A stretch of 64,000 nt of DNA from Paenibacillus eucommiae. GTDB lineage: Bacteria > Bacillota > Bacilli > Paenibacillales > NBRC-103111. The notes beneath the pieces are model-generated. The model was not told where the DNA came from, made no database searches, and was given only the letters and a program-made list of their open reading frames with translations. Where the stretch lies: the NCBI RefSeq assembly GCF_017874215.1, contig NZ_JAGGLB010000001.1:372001-436000 (forward strand). Reading direction: 5' to 3'. Of the stretch, positions 26,643-36,208 are shown in pieces. Each line of letters begins with the position of its first letter. Within the stretch, counting starts at the first letter, position 1. A program made the translations under genes and the position numbers.

Positions 26643-26679
26643 CTTAACCTATCGTATGTTTGGCTTAACCAAACGTATA
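26643..26679 (-). promoter_or_regulatory. 37-bp regulatory box, copy 1 (transporter operon)
   Basis: The core TATCGTATGTTTGG faces CCAAACGTATA as an imperfect inverted repeat. 24 of 37 positions are identical, without gaps, with copies at 34693 and 37484. A TATAAT on the minus strand follows about 20 bp after its proximal TTAAGA end, so the box covers the -35 region. Probable binding site of the AraC regulator encoded next door. Confidence 0.75.
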
Positions 26680-26722
26680 TTTCATTGACTTTACAACGAA
26701 TCCTATATTATATATAATAAAA

Positions 26723-26764
26723 AACCTCAATAACTACGCAGTTTTCTGCATAATTTTGAGGTTC
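26723..26764 (-). terminator. Terminator of the AraC regulator gene
   Basis: Minus strand AACCTCAAAA pairs with ATTGAGGTT around a GCAGAAAACTGC inner hairpin, followed by TTTTTTATT, 24 bp past the regulator stop. Confidence 0.85.
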
Positions 26765-26787
26765 TTGATTCCTATCATAATCCGCGA

Positions 26788-27699
26788 CTATCGGTTCACT
26801 TGCTTATATTCTCTAGGAGTCAAAGACGTAATTTGTTTGAATGTTCTGTTGAAATGGGTTACATTTTCAAATCCCGACTTACTGCATATATCAATAATTT
26901 TATTATCCGTCTTTTTCAGATACTCTTTGGCCCTGGACACTCTCAGTTCGTTCAAATATCGGGTAAACGACTTGTTAGTAACACTCTTGAATACCATGCA
27001 AAAATTAGAATAACTAAGGAGCGATAATTTCACGGCATCTTCCAAATATATTTTCTCTGTATAATGTTCCTCTAAATAATTCACGACCTTCAGTATCGAA
27101 TCCCTCTGTTTATCGACAAGCGTAACCTTCTCCGGCGCATGATGTTCATAGGCTGCCTCCCTGCCTAGCATGGCAAGCAATTTCAGAATCATCGATTTGG
27201 TCATCAGCTCGAAACCCGGCTTCTTTTTATTGAATTCATACATAAAATCATTCAAAATGCTTTCCACATCGAATTCAAGCTTTCCGGATAAGCTTAATCT
27301 CGGTCTTACTACCATAAACGGCTCAATATACATAAAGTCCAAGAACGATTTAACATCCGCATCGTTTCTAAAGCTTTGGTTAATAAATTCCGGTTTGAAT
27401 TCGAGCTCGATCGCCTCGCAGGGCACATTGTCACAAGTGGCAACGCTGTGAGGGGTATATGGAGGGATGACAAACACATCGCCTTTAACCAAATCAAACT
27501 CCTTATTATTAATTCGATGCTTTAGTTTGCCTTTCGAAATATAATAAATTTGGAAATATTCATGCCGGTGCAGGATTCCATCGAAATTTTCCAGAGCTAC
27601 GTTTTGAATAAAAAACGGATAATCTCCATGTTTGTTTTCGTCAAGTGTAAAGAGCAATATATTCCGATGCTCCTCTATGTCAAATTGATTGAATCGCAT
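26788..27699 (-). CDS. AraC-family transcriptional regulator with cupin sensor domain
   Basis: 303 residues. The N-terminal half is an AraC-ligand-binding cupin (HRHEYFQIYYISKGKLKHRI, then GDVFVIPPYTPHSV). The C-terminal hundred residues form two helix-turn-helix units (AVKLSLLSYSNFCMVFKSVT and ICSKSGFENVTHFNRTFKQI). GGGGGG precedes the ATG. It lies between a sugar transporter operon and two DUF4838 genes. Three promoters here share a 37-bp box overlapping the -35, the usual position for AraC activators, so this is the prime candidate for the regulon's activator, responding to an intracellular sugar. Confidence 0.9.
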   Translation of the reverse strand: MRFNQFDIEEHRNILLFTLDENKHGDYPFFIQNVALENFDGILHRHEYFQIYYISKGKLKHRINNKEFDLVKGDVFVIPPYTPHSVATCDNVPCEAIELEFKPEFINQSFRNDADVKSFLDFMYIEPFMVVRPRLSLSGKLEFDVESILNDFMYEFNKKKPGFELMTKSMILKLLAMLGREAAYEHHAPEKVTLVDKQRDSILKVVNYLEEHYTEKIYLEDAVKLSLLSYSNFCMVFKSVTNKSFTRYLNELRVSRAKEYLKKTDNKIIDICSKSGFENVTHFNRTFKQITSLTPREYKQVNR

Positions 27700-27847
27700 G
27701 TAACCCCCCCTGACTATGTATACATTTTATCCCAATATGTTATAGCATAACGCAATGAGAAAGTAAGCGCTCTCTAAAATTATTTTATCACAAATTGGGA
27801 TATTTTCTAGTTTTTTTAACTATGTACTTTCTATAATGTCAAACAAA

Positions 27848-27867
27848 ACCGGGGGAATCCCCCGGTT
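27848..27867 (-). terminator. Terminator of the cytoplasmic DUF4838 gene
   Basis: ACCGGGGGA and TCCCCCGGT form a compact GC-rich stem flanked by A and T runs on both sides; on the minus strand it follows the stop at 27905 and precedes TTTTG. Confidence 0.85.
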
Positions 27868-27904
27868 TTAATTCCATTCTATGGCATCATTCATCACACG
27901 CCGA

Positions 27905-30019
27905 TTAAACCAGCAGGCCCGACGACAGTCTCCACGCCCGGCACCGCCGGACAAGCTCCCTCAATTGGCTGCGCGTTAAAGCATCCTGGCTGACGAGTCC
28001 GGCTCTGAGAACGCCGTCTTCCGGAGCGACGTATTTGATCGGCACGTAATAGTTATTCATTTTCTCGGCAGTAGCCTCAATGGTGAGCCAAGCGTCATCC
28101 GCTCCCTTGTGGTCATTGTTCAGCAGCGAAGTATGATATACAACGAACTCGGTCATCAATCGCATCGTGTCAATTCCGTACAGCAGCATACGCCGGTCCT
28201 CTCCGAGACGCACCTCGTACTGCTGCTCGGATAATTGCTGTATGCTAAGCTCTTGTGGATTCACTGCTCGTTTATATTCGTTCCTTGGCGTGAATACGGC
28301 TTCCGCCTTCTCTTTCATTCTGGCTTTGTCAATCCATAACAACGCTTCTTCCAACAAAATTAACGATTCGCGCCCCTTCTCTGCCGCGGTCTGTTGAGTC
28401 TGAAAGTGACCTCCAACGGCTAGCTGCGTATCGGGGGGCGCTCCGTCCCATGCAAGCAAGAGCGACAATATACTATCCAGCTTCCAAGCGCGCCAATCGG
28501 CAATGTCGTACCACGCTTGCTCTATGCGCAAATATGCCTCACTCATCATACCGGCATAGGGACCATACCAGCGGTCAAAGTATTCCGAAATGTAGCTATC
28601 GCTATCGGTGTCAACGTCCCATGTCATCTGGGCATACAAATGTTGCGTAAGCGTTCGTACCCCCCAGTTGATCATTGGCACATGCATGTAAGTGGCGCCG
28701 CGTACCCCCATGCGGTGATAGACAGGAATCTCGCGAACGATACGTTTCGTAAACAGCAACGGAAGATCTTCAAATTTGGAAACGTTGTAATACTCGCTGA
28801 TCGTGACCGGAAATTCGACACGTTCATTCAGCCAGCTTTCCAAGGCGGTTCGGTAGTGTACGTTATCCGGACATTCGCAATCGTCAAAATCATGTGCATA
28901 GCAGCGGTTGATTGGAGCATAGACGACACGATCTCCCGACTGCCGCAAGTTGTCGGATACCGGACGATCTGGCCCGAATAACGAGTCGGTACCCTCATAG
29001 CCGCACAGGATGAGCTTGACTTCGTGTCCGATCTCCCCGTTCCGGCGCGCTTCGTCAATCGATCGCCGAAGCGCGCTAATAAGATTTAGCAAGGCGTCTG
29101 TACTGCCGCCTAGTTTCTCGCAATCCGCGCACATACATGAATTCCCCCAAGTGTCGAAGCCCCACACATCGATTAAATCAGCTTCTTTCCACTCCGCCTT
29201 CACACGATTTACCAGAGCCGCACCTAAATATTGCAGAAGATCCGGTCGCGATACGCAGAACTGCGTATTAAGCGCCTCTTCCTTCGTGCGCTTGCCGCTA
29301 GCGGGCATTCCATACCATTCCGGATGCCTCTCCCATATCGTCCCCCCCTCTGCAAGGCTGCGATCGGGATCCAGGAGCGCTTCGAATATATGTCCACCAA
29401 TCTTGAACACCATACCCAGCTTGCGACAAAGCGCCACTGTGGAAGGGCGATAAGACACCACATTGAGCCTGTTTCTCGACATCCACACGAAAAATGCCGC
29501 CGATTCTTGCGAGGTGTACTCAAACTCGAACCCGCGACCAAGCGACATCGCCGGTTTGCATGAAACGGCGCTTTCGGGAAGCGTCCAGTCGCCGACTCGT
29601 TCCGGCGGCGCGACTTCTCCCGCTTCACCTGGGGCATACCAGCGCCATCCCTGATAGCGCAACAGCTCATATGCGCCATAGAGCAGTCCCGCTCTCCCCA
29701 TGCCGGTAATGACGATGCCTGCGCCGTCCGGTTCAAGCAAGAACGAATCGTCTACACTTGCAGGATTCGCAACCGCAAGCTCGATGAAGCGGCCTGTTGC
29801 CGGTCTCTTCTCTGCATAATGAACAGCAGTGTTAACGATCGTCCGGCTTATGCAGCGCTTCAGCTCGGTCGCAGCGTATGCGATCGTGCAGCGCGCCGCC
29901 CGCAAAGCTTCCCGCCTGAAGTCAATGTCCGCCTCCTCGTTCGCCCAGTAAGGGATAAGCTTCTCCGCATCCGCAATCGGTACGACAATCGTCAATTTAT
30001 TGTTAGTATCGCCACTCAT
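27905..30019 (-). CDS. DUF4838 protein, GH67-like N-terminal domain, cytoplasmic
   Basis: 704 residues from the ATG at 30019 (CTGGAGGA upstream); no signal peptide. Residues to about 170 resemble the N-terminal domain of alpha-glucuronidase-like and GH20-like enzymes (GAGIVITGMGRAGLLYGAYE and LRYQGWRWYAPGE). A barrel region follows with ERHPEWYGM, DVWGFDTWGNSCMCADCEKL, then a WGVRTLTQHLYAQMTWD block, typical of DUF4838 proteins. The activity is unproven for the family; an alpha-glucuronidase-like or hexosaminidase-like role is plausible. It follows the S-layer anchored DUF4838 gene by 81 bp and probably acts on the imported product. Confidence 0.72.
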   Translation of the reverse strand: MSGDTNNKLTIVVPIADAEKLIPYWANEEADIDFRREALRAARCTIAYAATELKRCISRTIVNTAVHYAEKRPATGRFIELAVANPASVDDSFLLEPDGAGIVITGMGRAGLLYGAYELLRYQGWRWYAPGEAGEVAPPERVGDWTLPESAVSCKPAMSLGRGFEFEYTSQESAAFFVWMSRNRLNVVSYRPSTVALCRKLGMVFKIGGHIFEALLDPDRSLAEGGTIWERHPEWYGMPASGKRTKEEALNTQFCVSRPDLLQYLGAALVNRVKAEWKEADLIDVWGFDTWGNSCMCADCEKLGGSTDALLNLISALRRSIDEARRNGEIGHEVKLILCGYEGTDSLFGPDRPVSDNLRQSGDRVVYAPINRCYAHDFDDCECPDNVHYRTALESWLNERVEFPVTISEYYNVSKFEDLPLLFTKRIVREIPVYHRMGVRGATYMHVPMINWGVRTLTQHLYAQMTWDVDTDSDSYISEYFDRWYGPYAGMMSEAYLRIEQAWYDIADWRAWKLDSILSLLLAWDGAPPDTQLAVGGHFQTQQTAAEKGRESLILLEEALLWIDKARMKEKAEAVFTPRNEYKRAVNPQELSIQQLSEQQYEVRLGEDRRMLLYGIDTMRLMTEFVVYHTSLLNNDHKGADDAWLTIEATAEKMNNYYVPIKYVAPEDGVLRAGLVSQDALTRSQLRELVRRCRAWRLSSGLLV

Positions 30020-30100
30020 ATCTACCAAGTCCTCCAGCCAAATGATAGGCGGTCGGACAGGACTTCCTTCGTCCGACCGCCTTACAATCACTTATTTATA

Positions 30101-33100
30101 CTACTCAATCTTATAAACAGCTACATCATCGAAAAAGACCTTTTCTCCGGGTTTCATATTCGAAATACAGAGATTAACGACTTGATCGGCAGGTTGCTCC
30201 CCTTCATAATCGGCCTTGATCTCGTATTCGAAATCATAATAGTTCCAATTCCCCTTATTCTGCTTCAGTGGGATCTGCTCGGACCTATTATATGGGAGAT
30301 AATCTCCTGTATTATTCCTAACGCCAGCAATCCAGAAAATTTCACCTTCCGTTTCAGTATTCCCTGGCACGAAATAGTAGAAGGATGCCCGGTACTTACC
30401 CGGAGCGGCAGGCAATACTTGATAAAGACTCATGCCTCCCCATAAACCATCAGCCATCATGCTGTACTCTCCCGTAACAACAGGCACAGTAGACCGCTTC
30501 ACATAAGACGGAGAAACAACATAGGAACTCCATAGAACTGGAACGTCACCATTGCCATCTTCAAAAGACGGATTGCCGATCAGATTTTTACTTTCGACCA
30601 AATGAACTGGGTTAAAATATTTCGTTTTCCAGGTGGCCCCCCCTCCCCAGCTGATCCAGTTTGTACCCCCGATATAATTACGGAAGAAAAAGCCTTGTAG
30701 GGTTCGGTTGTCATTCGGGTTATCTACGCCTATACTTGCGAATGGAATCACCTGAACAAGATTCCAGCGATCTTCATTCACAACCGCATTTGCTTCCCAG
30801 TTGCCGTCCGTCACCAACTTCAATCCTGTGTTCGTCTTTTCAATCACAAATTTAACAGCTTTGGGATTCGTAAAGAATCCTTTCATTCCTGCGTCTGGAT
30901 CTGGTGTAATATAGGTTTCATTGGAATCATCGTAGCCGCTGCTCCACCATCCGTCATCCGCATTATCACTGATAACCAGTTTGTCACCCTCATTAATGAA
31001 GTTCTCATAGCCTACGTATAGATTCTCATCATCCCATAAGAGATACACCTTCGTTTTTACAGGCGGGCTGGCCTTTGTGTCCATGATCAGGAAATCGGAG
31101 AATGGCTCAGCTGCTGTCCAAGGACCGGCATGAAAATCCAGCGCATTCAGAATCGTTTCTTTGCCGGCATTTGTTTTGACTGCATAGGCCGATAGCTGCT
31201 CCGCGATGCCCTGGAATCCCGGAATCTGCTTCAAAAACGCTCTTAAAGCTCTGCGTACAGGCCCGTCCTCAGGCTCGTTGGTTACGTACGATTGCAGGAC
31301 AGAAATCATTTGCCTCTGTATACCATCCCATATGCCGATAGATGAATCCGCTGAATCAAAAAGTTCGACAAATTCATTTATAAGCTGATTACGTTCCTGC
31401 CCCATTTGATAGCTGACCTTCACTTCATCCAACATCTTCATCGCAGCCTCTTCGGAAGTAGGTATAGCAGGTTTATCCTTCGGATAGCTCAAAGCAGATG
31501 CCTCGTAGAACTCAAATGCGCGCAGCAGCAGTTGAACTCTCTTCTTTTGAGGATCTGTGACTGCAAGCGCTGCAACTTTCTCCAGCAACTTACGGCTGTC
31601 AGCCAATTCTTCTTTGGTGATTTCCTTTAGATATCCATGTTTGGAAAAGTCTAAATAGTTGCTGCGCTTGTCTCTGTTTTTCCATTCCAGATACCACTCG
31701 GATTGGAACACGCGTGAAGTCCAGAATTCCTCCCAATGATCAAAATACTGCTTTAAATATGGCGCAGCAGCCTCACCTACCGCTCGCTTATACCATTGCT
31801 GCAGCAGAGCATCCACATCCTGGTCGGCATTCCACTCCAGCTTCGCAGCGACCCACGGTTTTGGCCCTTCTCCGAAGTTCGTAATCAGCTCTGCAACATG
31901 GGCAATAGCTCCATTTTCCTGCTCATATTTGTAGTTATCCGCCATCCGATGGACGTACGTTCTGGGAATATTGTATGGAGTCCCGTACAAATATTCATAA
32001 TAACCAAGATTCGTCGCGGATTGAAGCCATCTCTCGGTCAAATCCTTCCCTGCGTTGCCCAGTTCAGGATCAGACCAGGTCAGCCGATCGTCGGTAATAA
32101 AAGGTACCACCTGCGGATTGAGCTTGAAGGAAGTTCCATCTTCGTTCACAGGAGGATCATACATTTCCCGGTAAGCCAGCACTCCAAAATATTTGCCCGG
32201 ATACTCTTCGAGTACACCCTCGGCTATCTTATTAACCCAGGGGTAATAAATATCTGACATATTTGGAATCCCAACCGAATTGATCTTCGTTGTCGCTTCA
32301 CAATATTCATACCCCAAATCATTAATAGCTAATGAATAGGAGGTATAGGACGGATTAGCTTGGAAGTGCTCTTTAATACGAGCAATCGCTGCCGCCGCCG
32401 TGTCATCATTGAAGCAAGGCTGCCAGCTTTCCAAGCTGGTCGGAACGACTCCGCCCACATAATATTCCGGATGATCCTTAAAAACTTTAGGATCGAACAA
32501 TTCATACAAATTATGGTGCGTCATAAAATTGTAATCCGTTCGCAGAAATCTTTGCCATTTTTTCACTGCTTCTTTGTTACCGGAATACATATAGCGAGAG
32601 AGTGTTTTCGGCTGATCCGTTACAAGCGCTTGAGGAATAACTAATGTAGAGTTTTGCGGAACATCCTCGCCATCCGGTCCCGGCATCAACCAACTGATGC
32701 CAACATATCTTTCCAGAAATTCATAAACCCCAAATTCCAAACCACCCAAGTTGTTTCCTATAATCGATATTCTCCCGTCTTTTTGAGAGTCGATTATAAA
32801 ACCTTGTTCATTCAGCTCACTCAACCATGCCTGATGTTGGTGGGCATCCTCCGTGCTGCTGCCTCCGATATAAATTTTTACGCCATCATAACCTGCCGGT
32901 TCCTCTGTGACAACCGGCAGCACGGCACCCGTAGCCTTTTGGACATATTCAACGAGCACCGTGGCTATCTCAGCCGGGGTCAAATAGTTCCAAGCGATAC
33001 TTCTTTTGGTATCGGCATCTCCATCAAAGGGTAGCAGTACAATCTTCGCTTTACCTAGGCCGTCTTTCACAATAGTTTTCCCATTTACTGGAGGCGGGGT

Positions 33101-34540
33101 TTCAGTCGGCCCTGGTGTCCCGCCTGGATTTCCTCCTGGATTTCCGCCAGTATTCCCATCGCCAGATTGTGTCGCAGTTGAAGCCGGGCCGACCCCTTCC
33201 ACCTTGCCAGGCTGTTTCTCAAAGGTCGAACCTTTCCCGTTTTCATTTATCTTTACACTTTCTATCGTTCCCGAACCGATTGCTTTCAGAATCGCATCCA
33301 GAACAAGCCTAGTAACAGCGGCTTTTTCATCTATTTTCAGAGTAGAGCCATCTGCTCCCTTTAGAACATGTATGTTTTTTATTGTGCCTGCCGTGAACTT
33401 CACCACGATTTTCGCAGCGGATACATCAACATTGTCGAACGATCCGTTCAACGTCACTTCGGCTCCTGCTTGCAGGGCAGCATCCAGCAGCACGTTCACA
33501 AATCCAGGACCTGATAACCTGGCTTCCTCCAACAAAGCTGCAGATTTTACTGTAACGGTTGTGATTTCGGTCATTCCTTCCGCAATAATGCGCACAGTTC
33601 CATGCTTCTTATCCACGATGACTTCGGATACTGCGCAATCTTTCAGATGGATGCTGTTTATCCCTCCACCTTGAACAGTAGTTGTTCCAAGTACCGTTAC
33701 ATGATCCAGGTACACATCCCCTTCTGCAATGCCTTCGGCCAGCAACAAATTTCCACTGATCTTCATGTTCTGCAAAGTTACACCAGGCGAATCGACAACG
33801 ACATTTCCATTAATCGTACGCATACCTTGTGCCGGACCATATGTACCTGTCTCCTTGAAATCAAATGAAGCTTTTGATTTCAATACGCGATCCAATGTCA
33901 CGACAAGTTCGGCGCGTGTAATGAAGGACTCCGGCCGGAAGCTGCCATCTTGATATCCTGACATGATGTTTGCCGCTGCGACGGCAGCAACAGCTCCCTT
34001 GCTCCACTGCGGAATCATATTAGCATCTGTAAATCCATTTGCGGCGGAAGTTTCCTTGGGTTCATCCCATCCAAGCAATCGATTGATGATGATTGCCGCT
34101 TCCTGCCTGCTGATCTGCAGATTGGCTCTGATGGTGCCATCCGCATATCCAACAACGTATTTAGCCTTGACCGCCTTTGCCACGTCATCGTATTCCCAGT
34201 TTGCGACCGATAAATCGGAGAAATCGATAGGAGCGGGATCATTGAAGCCAAGAGACCGATTGATCAGTACGATCGCCTCACTCCGGCCTATCGTACGGTC
34301 CGGTTGGAATGTCCCGTCCGGATAACCTTGAATACGACCGGATGCCGTCCACTCCTGTATCGCCTGCTCTGCCCAGTGGCCGTCTATATCCGGGAACTGC
34401 GAATAGGATAAGGAGGACTTACCAGCCGAGTTCGTTTCCGCACTGGAAACGGTGGCGATTGCAGAACCAAAAGTAGAATAAATAAGACTAATGGTCAAAA
34501 ACAGAATGAATATTCTACCGGATTTTCGTTTCGTAATCAT
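30101..34540 (-). CDS. S-layer anchored multidomain exoenzyme with DUF4838 domain
   Basis: 1479 residues from the ATG at 34540 (AAAAGGAGGAG upstream). Domains in order: signal peptide 1-34; three SLH domains at about 49-92, 108-152 and 170-213 (FPDIDGHWAEQAIQEW, GYPDGTFQPDRTIGRSEA, GYQDGSFRPESFITRAE), which bind secondary cell-wall polymer; a beta-helix-like region to about 450; a Gly/Pro linker; a DUF4838 glycosidase-like domain at about 510-1110; a family-9-like binding or DOMON-type sandwich (VYLLWDDENLYVGYENF) near 1160-1330; and a C-terminal CBM-like domain (NPSFEDGNGDVPVLW). It is a cell-surface depolymerase or glycan-processing enzyme whose promoter carries the 37-bp box. Confidence 0.85.
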   Translation of the reverse strand: MITKRKSGRIFILFLTISLIYSTFGSAIATVSSAETNSAGKSSLSYSQFPDIDGHWAEQAIQEWTASGRIQGYPDGTFQPDRTIGRSEAIVLINRSLGFNDPAPIDFSDLSVANWEYDDVAKAVKAKYVVGYADGTIRANLQISRQEAAIIINRLLGWDEPKETSAANGFTDANMIPQWSKGAVAAVAAANIMSGYQDGSFRPESFITRAELVVTLDRVLKSKASFDFKETGTYGPAQGMRTINGNVVVDSPGVTLQNMKISGNLLLAEGIAEGDVYLDHVTVLGTTTVQGGGINSIHLKDCAVSEVIVDKKHGTVRIIAEGMTEITTVTVKSAALLEEARLSGPGFVNVLLDAALQAGAEVTLNGSFDNVDVSAAKIVVKFTAGTIKNIHVLKGADGSTLKIDEKAAVTRLVLDAILKAIGSGTIESVKINENGKGSTFEKQPGKVEGVGPASTATQSGDGNTGGNPGGNPGGTPGPTETPPPVNGKTIVKDGLGKAKIVLLPFDGDADTKRSIAWNYLTPAEIATVLVEYVQKATGAVLPVVTEEPAGYDGVKIYIGGSSTEDAHQHQAWLSELNEQGFIIDSQKDGRISIIGNNLGGLEFGVYEFLERYVGISWLMPGPDGEDVPQNSTLVIPQALVTDQPKTLSRYMYSGNKEAVKKWQRFLRTDYNFMTHHNLYELFDPKVFKDHPEYYVGGVVPTSLESWQPCFNDDTAAAAIARIKEHFQANPSYTSYSLAINDLGYEYCEATTKINSVGIPNMSDIYYPWVNKIAEGVLEEYPGKYFGVLAYREMYDPPVNEDGTSFKLNPQVVPFITDDRLTWSDPELGNAGKDLTERWLQSATNLGYYEYLYGTPYNIPRTYVHRMADNYKYEQENGAIAHVAELITNFGEGPKPWVAAKLEWNADQDVDALLQQWYKRAVGEAAAPYLKQYFDHWEEFWTSRVFQSEWYLEWKNRDKRSNYLDFSKHGYLKEITKEELADSRKLLEKVAALAVTDPQKKRVQLLLRAFEFYEASALSYPKDKPAIPTSEEAAMKMLDEVKVSYQMGQERNQLINEFVELFDSADSSIGIWDGIQRQMISVLQSYVTNEPEDGPVRRALRAFLKQIPGFQGIAEQLSAYAVKTNAGKETILNALDFHAGPWTAAEPFSDFLIMDTKASPPVKTKVYLLWDDENLYVGYENFINEGDKLVISDNADDGWWSSGYDDSNETYITPDPDAGMKGFFTNPKAVKFVIEKTNTGLKLVTDGNWEANAVVNEDRWNLVQVIPFASIGVDNPNDNRTLQGFFFRNYIGGTNWISWGGGATWKTKYFNPVHLVESKNLIGNPSFEDGNGDVPVLWSSYVVSPSYVKRSTVPVVTGEYSMMADGLWGGMSLYQVLPAAPGKYRASFYYFVPGNTETEGEIFWIAGVRNNTGDYLPYNRSEQIPLKQNKGNWNYYDFEYEIKADYEGEQPADQVVNLCISNMKPGEKVFFDDVAVYKIE

Positions 34541-34692
34541 ATTGCTCCTCCTTTTAGTAATTTTGATGAACACATTTGCAGATAAGGCCGATGGACCGAA
34601 AAGACACCCCCAAAGGCTCCCCCCTTTCTAGTCGGTTCCATTTGAAATGATCCTGATAACGGTTCCATTTTATGACTTATTCACCTGAATTT

Positions 34693-34729
34693 CTTGGCAT
34701 ATCGTATGTTTCGCTGTACATAAAGTATG
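34693..34729 (-). promoter_or_regulatory. 37-bp regulatory box, copy 2 (S-layer DUF4838 gene)
   Basis: Aligned without gaps to copies 1 and 3 (24 of 37 positions identical in all). On the minus strand, the CCAAGA end is followed after 19 bp by TAAAAT as a probable -10. It lies about 150 bp before the start codon. Confidence 0.72.
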
Positions 34730-34792
34730 AATAATTGCAAAAGCTCTTATCGTGAATGGATCGAATTGGGCATAAAGCCGTACAAGAGAGAA

Positions 34793-34818
34793 AGGCGGCC
34801 CTATTAAATGGGCCGCCC
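34793..34818. terminator. GGCGGCCC hairpin, copy 1
   Basis: AGGCGGCCC pairs with GGGCCGCC around TATTAAAT; on the minus strand it is followed by TTTCTCTC. An inverted relative lies at 35362-35387, and both are flanked by CAGTCTG on the same arm. Confidence 0.6.
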
Positions 34819-34911
34819 CAGACTGAAGACAAGCTCCTCTGTTTCTCCCCTGAGACAGGGGAGTTTGTGCGTATACATGATAAGAGCCAGCCTAATAATT
34901 AGAAGTATTGT

Positions 34912-34950
34912 GAGAGCCACCTGCTCGCCAGAGCCAGGTGGCTAGTTTTT
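34912..34950 (+). terminator. Strong rho-independent terminator without an obvious gene
   Basis: AGCCACCTG pairs with CAGGTGGCT and is followed by AGTTTTTTTC on the plus strand. No plus-strand gene lies upstream, so it may end an unrecognised transcript, be a moved copy, or shield the SLH promoter from readthrough. Confidence 0.75.
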
Positions 34951-35361
34951 TTCAAATTAGCGGTCATTCATGACCTTTAGAGCAAAAATAAAGTAAATTC
35001 ACTTTCGTTACGGACAAATATGACCACTAGAAGAAAACTTCACGCTTTTCTTCGATCATTCCCCCGCTGACGGACACTAGTGTCCGTAATAAAGCCGGAA
35101 TTTCGAATAAACGACGCTAACGGTCGCTAATGTCCGCTAACGGCCGTACAACAATCAAGATGTGAACGGAATGGATTCCCTGGATTGAAAAAAGCCGCTC
35201 TAAAGAACGACTCAAAACATGCGTTTCCCCATCTTTACCGAATTTCCATAAACACGTTATTCCACCTATTTCCTCAATTATATAATTACACCATATTAAC
35301 GCGGTGAATAGATCAATTGATGAGAAAAAAACTGCCGACAAGTACTTTGTCGACAGTCTGA

Positions 35362-35387
35362 GGCGGCCCTATTAAATGAGCCGCCTC
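35362..35387 (-). terminator. GGCGGCCC hairpin, copy 2, after the SDR gene
   Basis: On the minus strand GAGGCGGCTC pairs with GGGCCGCCTC about 20 bp past the SDR stop. T-rich sequence is weak, so it is either a terminator with poor tail or part of an intergenic repeat. Confidence 0.55.
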
Positions 35388-35406
35388 TCGGGAAAGCGAA
35401 ATAAAT

Positions 35407-36162
35407 TCATATTTTGTACCCGCCGTCAATTGTAAACAAAGCCCCAGTCACATAGGAAGCCGCATCCGACAACAGGAATGCCGCCATTTCATTGATCTCG
35501 CTTGGTTTGCCGCTGCGGCCAAGCAGGGTGATGCTGCGAATGATTTCCTTTGTTTTTTCAGACATGATGTCCCAGTTTTCCTCCGTTTTGAAATCTCCCG
35601 GAACAATCACATTCGCACGTATGCCTTGCTTGGCATAAGTTGCCGCCAAAATTCGCGTAAACTGGTTGATTCCCGCCTTCGCGGTCCCATAAGCAAGACT
35701 GGTTGGATTCGGATGAAACGCCAATACGGAAGACATGTTCACCAATGAACCTCCTCCAGAGCGAATCATGATCGGCAAAGCATATTTGCATACGAGGAAG
35801 GTACTTGTCAACGTTCCTTTGAGTGTGGATTCCCATTCTTCAATACTGAGCTCCAGCGCAGACTTTTCCACACATCCGTATACGGTATGATAAGTGCCGT
35901 CGAGTCTGCCGAAATGCCGCTCTACTTCCGCCATAACGGCTTGCACTTGATTTTCCTCGAAAATATCGGCCTTAATGTACTGTAATCGTTCTCCTCCGTA
36001 CTGTTCTTGCAGCTCCATCATTTTCGGAGACTGGTTCATGTCCAAATAATCGGTAGCCAGGACGAATGCTCCCTTCTCCAAAAACATGCCCACGGCCGAT
36101 TGCCCTGCTTGTCCGAAAGCACCTGTAACCAAAATCACCTTACGATCCAATTGTCTCAACAA
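35407..36162 (-). CDS. Short-chain dehydrogenase/reductase (SDR)
   Basis: 251 residues. Rossmann motif VTGAFGQAGQSAVGMFL (a variant TGxxxGxG) near residue 13, acidic VKADIFEE, NMSSVLAF with the catalytic Ser, then the catalytic YGTAK (Tyr-x3-Lys), and a C-terminal SDAASYVTGALFTIDGGYKI typical of classical SDRs. It reduces or oxidises an alcohol or sugar using NAD(P). The start is TTG behind AGAGGTGA. It lies 46 bp after the unknown gene at 36209 in a two-gene operon under the 37-bp box, so a sugar (uronate-type) oxidoreductase role is plausible. Confidence 0.9.
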   Translation of the reverse strand: MLRQLDRKVILVTGAFGQAGQSAVGMFLEKGAFVLATDYLDMNQSPKMMELQEQYGGERLQYIKADIFEENQVQAVMAEVERHFGRLDGTYHTVYGCVEKSALELSIEEWESTLKGTLTSTFLVCKYALPIMIRSGGGSLVNMSSVLAFHPNPTSLAYGTAKAGINQFTRILAATYAKQGIRANVIVPGDFKTEENWDIMSEKTKEIIRSITLLGRSGKPSEINEMAAFLLSDAASYVTGALFTIDGGYKI

Positions 36163-36208
36163 CGTTCACCTCTAGTAGTTAATTTAATGTATGGCATGAT
36201 TCTCATCA

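Larger units (their letters stand above)
34541..35406. other. Long intergenic region with boxes, hairpins and palindromes
   Basis: About 866 bp without a convincing gene; the one open frame at 35117-35341 lacks a ribosome site and overlaps repeats. It holds the 37-bp box, two inverted copies of a GGCGGCCC hairpin, a strong plus-strand terminator at 34912, and an 18-bp perfect palindrome ACGGACACTAGTGTCCGT at 35070-35087. Confidence 0.7.

Noticed and set aside
27760..27782. GTAAGCGCTCTCT as a catabolite-responsive site
   Set aside because: Only the core matches; the flanking bases differ from the CcpA consensus.
35117..35341. 74-codon minus-strand frame in the long intergenic region
   Set aside because: No ribosome site, and it overlaps repeats and hairpins.
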